A stretch of 64,000 nt of DNA from Prorocentrum cordatum. Taxonomy: Eukaryota > Sar > Dinophyceae > Prorocentrales > Prorocentraceae. Shown here piece after piece: positions 54,815 to 61,731 of the stretch (the stretch's first letter is position 1; every line of letters starts with the position of its first letter). Below the pieces are notes generated by a model. That model was given only the letters and a program-made list of their open reading frames with translations. It did no database searches and had not been told where the DNA came from. The position numbers were made by a program, and so were the translations under genes. The DNA is taken from assembly GCA_963575745.1 (NCBI GenBank), contig CAUYUJ010014616.1, positions 398,097 through 462,096 on the forward strand. Direction: 5' to 3'.

Positions 54815-55205
54815 GGATGTGCGTGAAGGGTGGCACAGAATTTCAGAAATGTGCCAAATCCCTTGTGTTTTTGGGCCCTGACTCCGCGGATCTGCGTGAG
54901 GGGTGGCATCGAATTGCAGAAATGTGCAAAATCCCATGTGTTTTTGGACCCTGACCCCGCGGATCTGCGTGAGGGGTGGCACCGAATTTCAGAAATGTGG
55001 CAAATCCCTTTGTGTTTTTGGACACTGACCCCGCGGATCTGCGTGAGGGGTGGCGCCGAATTTCAGACATGTGGCAAATCCCTTGTGTTTTTGGACACTG
55101 ACCCCGCGGATCTGCGTGAGGGGTGGCACCGAATTTCAGACATGTGGCAAATCCCATGTGTTTTTGGACCCTGACCCCGCGGATCTGCGCGAGGGGTGTC
55201 GATTT
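54815..55205 (+). repeat. 73-bp tandem repeat inside the copia element
   Basis: About five units at 73-74 bp spacing (CGCGGATCTGCGTGAGGGGT starts at 54885, 54958, 55032, 55105 and 55178), each with GTGGCACCGAATTTCAGA and CCTTGTGTTTTTGGACACTG. It lies between the integrase and RT parts. The piece GTGAGGGGTGGCACCGAATTT resembles the 89-90 bp satellite core. Confidence 0.9.
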
Positions 55206-55286
55206 CGAGCCCCCCCCAGCAATTCAGACAACTCGCCCAGGAGACGCTAAAAATCTTGTTTGGGCCTCCCCCCCCTCGCGCGGTCA

Positions 55287-55345
55287 ATCAACTAGTTATA
55301 GTAACCAGCAAGAAGTCAACTAGTTACAGTAACCAGCAATAAGCA
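55287..55345 (+). repeat. 28-bp tandem duplication
   Basis: Two copies of a unit containing AACTAGTTAYAGTAACCAGC, separated by no spacer, just after the 73-bp array. Confidence 0.85.
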
Positions 55346-55455
55346 GAATTGTAACATAGGAAACTACAACCTACGACTGGCACAGGAAACTGCGAATCAC
55401 GGTCCTACAGCCTGGTGGCCCCACAAGGGGGCCGGCGGATTATGGTCCCGATTAC

Positions 55456-56181
55456 GTGCCTATAATTCGCGTGTGGGTCACTGGCCCAGACCCGAAACAC
55501 AGTGCCCAATGGCTGAAAAAGCTACCTGAATCCACCAGCCCTGGGATGCATCCTGGGCGATGGTTCAACATGAATCAAGCAGAACGCCGACAGGCCGTGG
55601 AACAATACAAGGCAGAACGGAGAGTTTTTTTTTCTTCGGAATAAGAGATCCTGGCCTTTGCCTAGACCTTCTGCGTGATATTGGCCTGGGTGTAGATGAT
55701 CCACCGACTCCGCCCGGACCCGCAGTGGCACAGCCACTTGCGGCCTTCCCTGAACCCAGGCTAGCAGCGCCGAAGGTGGCTGAGCGGCTCCGTCGTTTGA
55801 AGGAAGACAGCCCGCGCTACACCCCTGGCAGCGGACGCGGGGCGGCGTCGCGACTTACTCGGGGCGGCCAAGCCGCCGCTGTGGCTGCTGAATCCTCGGA
55901 GGAAGGTGATTATGAAGGACATCTTTCGGATGATGAGTATATTTGGTGGAAACGGACATGGTGCGGAGGCACTATTGCACGAGATGGAATTCCCTCCGGC
56001 TCAGCCGGTAGGGGCCCGTTGCCCGAGGCAAGCCAGACCTCGAGTCCGGCGGCCGCCGCGTCGCGGCGAAGCGTGCCTCGGATGCCGTTGCAGCATGGCT
56101 CGGCTGCAGATCTCAGTCATCGTGAAAAAGAGATGTTTGATTTGCAATACCTTTACAACCCTTTTGCTGACCTTATCTTGA
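55456..56181 (+). pseudogene. copia region upstream of RT, frameshifted
   Basis: Short frames read WVTGPDPKHSAQWLKKLPES, MNQAERRQAVEQYKAERR, then from about 55640 a longer frame (LRDIGLGVDDPPTPPGPAVA, LSDDEYIWWKRTWCGG, MFDLQYLYNPFADLILILN). It fits the variable stretch that links integrase to RT in copia polyproteins. The switch occurs at a run of T near 55626. Mini-hairpins at 55863 and 55992. Confidence 0.45.
55992..56013 (+). repeat. mini-hairpin
   Basis: Arms CCCT/AGGG, inner stem CCGGC/GCCGG, loop TCA, one extra T. Confidence 0.85.
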
Positions 56182-57579
56182 TTCTCAATCATCGACGAAC
56201 CCTTCCAACTTCCCAAAGACTGGCAGCGCACCAACATTGATGCCGCTGTCGCCAGATTTGTCTCAAAAGACGAGGCCAAGGCGAACAAAGACGCCCAAGC
56301 TGCCTTGAGAAAAGAATGGGATAGGTTGTGTGATATAGGCACATGGATAGAGGATGGTGTCAGAGAATACTCTGATGTGGTTGCCGAACTCAAGGGGCAG
56401 ACGGCCCACTTTGGCCGGCGATTTGCGATCCTTGTTGAGAAGAACTCAGAGTTACCGTTGGGACACAAAGATCGCAAGTATAAAGGTCGGGTAGTTTTTG
56501 ACGGTTCGAGTGTGAGGGATCAGAATAATGATGTGGCATTGTTTCAGGAACTTTCCAGCAGCCCTGCTACAATGCAGGCTAGCAAAGCAGCTGACACCTA
56601 CGGGCTATTTGAAGGTCATAGCATCGAACAAGCGGACGCCCGTCAAGCCTATACCCAATCAAGGCTAGGCGGCACCCCCACACTTGGGTGTTCTTACCTC
56701 GGGACAGATGGCATAAAGAATGGTCCCACGTGCGTAATCCTGTTTGCCCGTTATATATTTCATTGTACGGGCACCCTGACTCAGGTGGATATTGGGAGCA
56801 GCACTGCGAGGGACATGTTACAGCAAAAGGCGTTGTGAAGTGCAGTCCGTGGCGTAGCTGTTACTTCCAAAAGAATTGCAAAGTTTCCTGATTTATATGT
56901 TGATGATTTCAAGCTGTCGGGACCTGCCGACACGCTTGCAGAGGGGGGCTGGGAACTACTGCAATAACCCTCTGATAATTGCCCCAAGGGAATAGAAGTA
57001 GACCCTCCAACGGCTGTTGGAAGATATCTGGGATGTGAACGTAGACTCTCAACACGGACGGTTGAATGGCAGGGGGAGTTACCTACAATCTTGGGCCCGC
57101 CTCCTCCCAAGGCCAAGGAAAACGCATCCGCCACATACGAGAGTAGCGAGGGGGAAACGGGGGGTGGCTCGGCGGCTCAGCCGTCCGAGCCATATCAACC
57201 GAGAGAACCGAAACTAGTCAAAGTCATAGAATATGGCATGATAGAGTTCTTTGAATCCTGTGCTACATTGCATGCTCAATTTACAGACACCGATCCAGCT
57301 ACTTACTCGGCAGCGGGAACCCCGTTTGAATTTGAATTTACTGACCTTGAGAATGGCCAAGGCGGCCCCAGAGGCGAGGTTGACTCCCCGGCTGAGGAGG
57401 CCATAGCGTCAGCATTACGCATCAACGTTGATTCAGGCCATCCTGAGCAGAAAATAGAAGTTTTCGGCTTTGACGCCGCAGCAGCGAGCCCTGATGACCC
57501 AGAGCCACCGACACAGTCGGCCTATCGCAGCAAAAGTCTAGATGAAAATATTTTATGGCACGAGAATGGCCAGATATGA
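56182..57579 (+). pseudogene. copia reverse transcriptase
   Basis: Starts FQLPKDWQRTNIDAAVARF. Then come KEWDRLCDIGTWIEDGVREY, HKDRKYKGRVVFDGSSVRDQ, SSSPATMQASKAADTYGL and EQADARQAYTQ, all standard copia RT landmarks. Near 56680 the good frame shifts by one (TWVFLPRDRWHKEW, YISLYGHPDSGGYWEQHCEG) and returns for LYVDDFKLSG, with the catalytic YVDD at 56896-56907. One TAA at 56965-56967 precedes CPKGIEVDPPTAVGRYLGCE. RT copies element RNA into DNA. Catalytic Asp residues are present, but the two frame changes and the stop prevent a complete product. Confidence 0.85.
57165..57192 (+). repeat. mini-hairpin
   Basis: Arms TGGCTCGG/CCGAGCCA (8 bp), inner stem CGGC/GCCG, loop TCA, one extra T. Confidence 0.85.
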
Positions 57580-58108
57580 TTTGCTCCGTGCTGTATGTCA
57601 AACTGCCAGTTGCATTGCCAAATGGACAGAGCAACCAGACATGGATCTCTTCCGCCTCATATCCTATATCAAATGTACCTCCCACTACCGCATGGCTTCG
57701 TGGGTGGGTGACAAACAGGAAGATATCTGGTTAAAGCAATATTCGGATGCAGACCTCGCAAGTGACATTCGCACGCATCGAAGCACGAGTGCCAGTTATC
57801 AAGCCATTTGGGGCCCATACACCAGAGCTGGACAGTCTATGGGGTCGCAGCGACAGACGTGCGTTTCCCACAGTACACTTGAGGCAGAGATTGTCGCTGC
57901 CGACCCTGCTTTTCGCAAAGAACTGCTAGCAGCACTACCGCTTTGGGAGATACTGCTCGACAGACCAGTACGATGTCTGTTCTTAGAGAATAATCAAGCA
58001 GTTTGTAAAGTCATCAAGGCAGGCGGGTCAATGAAACTCATGCGTCTACCGAGAACACAGGATTGCTGCTGCAGCTGTGTCCGAGCAGTTTTCTCGCGGC
58101 CTCGTTGA
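57542..58108 (+). pseudogene. copia RNase H domain
   Basis: Overlaps the RT frame by 38 bp in another frame. MARYDLLRAVCQTASCIAKW precedes the RNase H core: KQYSDADLASD (57746), QTCVSHSTLEAEIVAADPAF (57887), and CLFLENNQAVCKVI, where copia RNases H have E-D-N; the Asp is replaced by Asn at 57989-57991. That residue is catalytic in the family, so activity would be lost. It continues in the next frame as the tail below. Confidence 0.8.
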
Positions 58109-58412
58109 GCTACAGTATGAAAGAACTCAAAATGAGGCTGCTGACATAGGAACCAAGAGGTTCACTGACCCTTTGGCTTGGGTTAAAGTTCTATATATTG
58201 TCAACACTGTTACACCCAAATTCTGGACCGCTAAGCGGTGTCAAGATTATTTTGACTCGACGTTTTCAGACGGACTTCCCCTGAAACCCAGGGGGATTCT
58301 GAAGCCCCGCTTGGGTCCTAGGTCGGCCTTGCGGAGAGGAGCTGTTATTCCTAATAAAAAGATGAACAGAACGAAAAAGCGCCCCAATAAGGGTAAACCC
58401 GTCGTGGCCGCC

Positions 58413-58488
58413 CCCGGCAAAGCTGTGGTGACACAAGCTCCCAGCAGAGTTGTGGTGGCGACTGCGTCCGGCTTAGCCGTGGCTGCAG
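58413..58488 (+). repeat. two weaker mini-hairpins
   Basis: 58413-58428: arms CC/GG, inner CGGC/GCTG with one G-T pair, loop AAA, extra T. 58462-58488: arms CTGC/GCAG, inner CGGC/GCCG, loop TTA, two small bulges and a G-T pair. Confidence 0.6.
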
Positions 58489-59031
58489 ATAACACTATTC
58501 CTATAATGACCGATAGAGGTTGCAGCAGAAGCTCCGAGAAGACCAGAACAATGGAAAGCATAACTAAGAAAAGTTCAGATCGGGAAATGAAGGCAATGTT
58601 TGACATGACGGACAGCGAAACTGAGTCAGATACTTCGATATTGCCGAAGAATACGGAAGATTTTCCTGATCACAACCTTCTTCGCCCTCATCCTCCACCT
58701 GCTGCGGCTGCCAGTTTTCCAGGCAAAAAGGGTACATGGACACAGCGAGGACAGAGTTTGAAACGATGGCATTCCGTTCTGAGACTTGTTACGTTTATGC
58801 CCGCAATCGGTGATTGTCCCGTCGACCCGGAAAAGTTAGATGATAGGCGTCGCACCTATGCCGCTAATACCCAACAAGGTTTGACGGTTGACCGCATTGA
58901 TAATTGGCGTGACAAAGAGAGTCAATATCATCACCCATTTGAACATATTTCGAATGGCGATTCCAGCGATGGCGATTATTGCCCGAGTAGATGGACTGGA
59001 TACACAGAGTTCTGGATCCGAGAAGATTGCG

Positions 59032-59055
59032 CCCCGGCCACTCAGTGGACCGGGG
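59032..59055 (+). repeat. mini-hairpin with changed inner stem
   Basis: Arms CCCCGG/CCGGGG, inner stem CCAC/GTGG instead of CGGC/GCCG, loop TCA, one extra A. Both sides of the inner stem differ from the common form in a paired way. Confidence 0.85.
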
Positions 59056-59836
59056 AAAGGCTTTTGTTAGAATGCTGTTGTGGCCCTCAGAGCAGGATAG
59101 GAGGCCTGAGGAATTTCGTCGATATCTCATGCAAGGTGATTCGATACACTGAGTTGGAAGATATCAGGACGGATGAAGGACTTAGGCTAGCTGTGAGCGA
59201 CATTAAAACGTTCAAGGGAAAACATATTACGTTGTGGGGTTCTATGCCTTGCACGGGAGGTTCTCCCTGGCATTATGTGAACGAAGCGCATTACTTTCGT
59301 ATTGGAAACCATAGAGCGATGCGTAGGCTTCGTGGCATTAGGACTGACTTCAGATACCTGTTTTGGAATTTCCGGGAGATTGCCCGCGCTGTGCACAAAG
59401 CGGGGGGCGCTGTTTGCATTGAATGGCCTACCCAGTGCAATTATTGGAGAGACCCTCAGGTAAGAGACTTCACTGGAGAGTTAGAGTTTGTTAAGACGGC
59501 ATTGCATTGATGTGCATATGGGCCACGGGATAGCAAGGGTAATTTCATGAAATAGCTCTGGACGATAGCTTCTACCTCCTCTGACGTTGCGGAGGGACTT
59601 GAGCGCAGATGTGACTGCACACACGAGCATGTTGAGGCTAGAAGACGTGAGTGCAAGAGCTCAGAAGATTACACGGATGCTTTTGCTAAGCAGGTCTATT
59701 TTGTCATTGCTCGTGTTGCAGAGAGATCTTTGTCGGCTCGTCGTCGTCCTATCCCCTCCTCTGATCATGTTTGTGCCGCTGCCGTTTCGTCTCTAGAGCT
59801 TGCGCGGGCTGCCCCGCGGCCGGCCCCCCTTCGGAT

Positions 59837-59864
59837 CGAGTGGTCACCTGGCGGTGACTACTCG
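59837..59864 (+). repeat. 12-bp stem, different loop
   Basis: CGAGTGGTCACC pairs with GGTGACTACTCG with one G-T pair, loop TGGC. Longer stem and four-base loop, so perhaps a different class. Confidence 0.7.
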
Positions 59865-59907
59865 AGCCTTGCCTGCCGCGGCTCCCGCGCGCCCGAGAGA
59901 GCATTGA

Positions 59908-60483
59908 CCAAACCCATGTGTCGACCGTTGGCCGACCCAGCGGTTAAGCCGTCGGGGGAGGGAGGACGTTGTTTCGATCTGCTCAGACGATATCATAGAC
60001 GACCTCGTCTCCGACTCAGTCGAGGCGGAAAACCCAGGGAGAGAGATCAAAGAGGGTGCTCCTCCCGCCACAATTCGAAAGGCCACCCCACCGGCTCAGT
60101 CGAGCGGGGGGGCTTGCCCACCGGCTCAGCCGGGCGGGATAGGGCTTAGCGACTTCAGCCCGAATGATGTCATATCCGATGTGGATCTCGAGGTGGAAGC
60201 TGGTGTTGAGATTCGTGGTGAAGAAAGAATTGCTCGTAAAAGGGCAGCAGAGGCAGCCTTCCAAGATGGTCAGCCCGCGAAGAAAGCAGTCAACCCCGGT
60301 ACAGGAGACATCGACTCCTGGAAAGAAAGACCAACCTTTCGTTGTTTTCCGGACAAATTGAGAGAGTGGCCCCGATTGGTGCCTACCCGGGCAATCAAGT
60401 TTGCACCTAAGAAAGGGTGGGGTTGGCGCTACACGATGTGGAGGCATGACATACTGTATATATGCGGGGCGACAAAGTCATGA
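59908..60483 (+). pseudogene. unknown gene, 5' part
   Basis: A frame of about 190 residues without clear start: acidic region (SDDIIDDLVSDSVEAE), hairpin-rich Pro/Gly linker (60060-60140), then GLSDFSPNDVISDVDLEVEA, EERIARKRAAEAAFQDGQPA, PTFRCFPDKLREWPRLVPTR and KGWGWRYTMWRHDILYI. After about 60460 the sensible reading moves one frame into the next entry, so both are probably one gene with an indel. No family recognised. It lies 170 bp after the copia tail, on the same strand. Confidence 0.45.
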
Positions 60484-60767
60484 CCGCGCTGAAGGCAGAC
60501 CTGGACGCAACATCACAAACGATAGTTCAATTTTTGTAGTTCCAGATTTCGCAAGATCCGTGGACAGTACACTGGAAAATGTTCGAGCGGAAGGCAACGT
60601 GCCGTTTCGATTGCGCCCCCCCTGACCTGGGCAATATCCCCGTCGGTACGTTCTTTCAGACGTATCCCGATGAAAAGACAAAATTGGTCAGTAAGGTGTA
60701 CGCGAACCCCCCAGGGGGGTCTCGTCGCGCAGTTCGAACGCTCGAGAAAGGAGAGGTCATTGGTCCC

Positions 60768-60791
60768 ACCGTCGGCCCAGCCGTTCGGTGT
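60768..60791 (+). repeat. mini-hairpin
   Basis: Arms CACCG/CGGTG, inner CGGC/GCCG, loop CCA, T opposite TT as internal loop. In frame in the unknown gene. Confidence 0.8.
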
Positions 60792-60895
60792 GAGACTATC
60801 TATGGAGACTTCGTGAGTGTCCCAGTGATAGATCACTGGACGGAAGAACCCCCTGAGGTATGGGTGAACATCTGGGGCCCTTCTCCCCGAAAGCC

Positions 60896-60919
60896 TCCCC
60901 GTGGCTCAGCCATCGGGGA
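60896..60919 (+). repeat. mini-hairpin
   Basis: Arms TCCCCG/CGGGGA, inner stem TGGC/GCCA (a paired change), loop TCA, one extra T. Confidence 0.85.
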
Positions 60920-61178
60920 CGGCTGGGGAACGATGTTCGCTCTTCCCGTGGTCGAAGGCTTGTCTCATACGCCAGTGCGCGTTGTCGAGGAGGCTCTTAC
61001 TGCCACTGCAAGAGAAATCTATGTGGAGACTTCTCCTCAGCAGGCGATTCACTGGCGCAAATGGCAGCGCCCGTGGAAAATGCCGAAGAACCTTGATGAA
61101 TGGTTTGCCAAAGATGACCTCGATCCAGAGGCCGAAGAGCAGTCGCCGCAGGAGAAGCTGCGGACAACAGAGGGGGCA

Positions 61179-61200
61179 CCGAACGACGCAGTCGCTTCGG
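61179..61200 (+). repeat. mini-hairpin with changed inner stem
   Basis: Arms CCGAA/TTCGG, inner stem CGAC/GTCG, loop GCA, one extra C. Confidence 0.8.
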
Positions 61201-61309
61201 CCAGCCAACAAGTAGCCTCGCACGGCAACCAGCCTTCCTTGGGCAGCCCTGGAGCCTGGCAGCAGGCGGCCGGCGGATCGTCCGCCGACCAGACGTCTGG
61301 CAATATTGG

Positions 61310-61333
61310 CCCTCCCGGCGCAGCCGGCGGGGG
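61310..61333 (+). repeat. mini-hairpin
   Basis: Arms CCCTC/GGGGG with one T-G pair, inner CCGGC/GCCGG, loop GCA, one extra C. Confidence 0.7.
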
Positions 61334-61731
61334 TACTGGTGGCGGCTCGCCCCGCGGCTCAGCTGGTGGAGGTGGAGCTCCACCAGGATCAGGTGGATCC
61401 TCTTCGGGAAATAATCCACCCGCTCGCCCCTCCTCAGGAGGTGGTGGAGGGGGGGGGCCGCCCGATTCGAGTCCCATCACAGCCGAAGCTGAGCCTGACG
61501 ATCCGCCTTGCATCGGGCGAGGTCCCTGGAACGTCCTAGAGCATCTACGGGCGCAGGGAGATTTCGCGGATGATCCCAGGCACCCCACGAACGACTGGCA
61601 GGAGAAGGTGGACGAAATTCTAGATCTTTATATTGGGATCACAGATCCGGAATGAAAACCCGGGCGAACAAACTGACCTTTATTAGGAAGTGTCAGGCCA
61701 TTTCGCGAATCGACTAGGTTAACGGACATTC

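Larger units (their letters stand above)
58077..59735 (+). pseudogene. end of copia RNase H plus methyltransferase-like tail domain
   Basis: The frame opens with EQFSRGLVELQYERTQNEAA then DIGTKRFTDPLAWVK, the normal end of copia polyproteins. A linker of about 280 residues follows, then a further domain: LLLECCCGPQSRIG (Glu at 59070), CKVIRYTELEDIRT, ITLWGSMPCTGGSPW (Pro-Cys at 59247), AVCIEWPTQCNYW (59421), and after TGA 59508-59510 and TAG 59553-59555 still in frame CAYGPRDSKGNFMK, LWTIASTSSDVAEGL and CDCTHEHVEARRRECKSSED. The order glycine-rich start, PC motif, E-W-P strand parallels motifs I, IV and VI of C5 methyltransferases. Function unproven. Only two point stops break it. Confidence 0.6.
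60462..61655 (+). pseudogene. unknown gene, 3' part, one in-frame TAG
   Basis: The frame from 60462 (MRGDKVMTALKADLDATSQT) meets a TAG at 60537-60539, then runs open to TGA 61653-61655. It reads VHWKMFERKATCRFDCAPPD, GTFFQTYPDEKTKLVSKVYA, YGDFVSVPVIDHWTEEPPEV, a helical stretch, and a long Gly/Ser/Pro-rich linker (61200-61470) before PCIGRGPWNVLEHLRAQGDF. The ATG at 60579 could start a shorter intact product of 358 codons. Function unknown. Six mini-hairpins fall in the frame. The next ORF begins 76 bp downstream. Confidence 0.5.
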
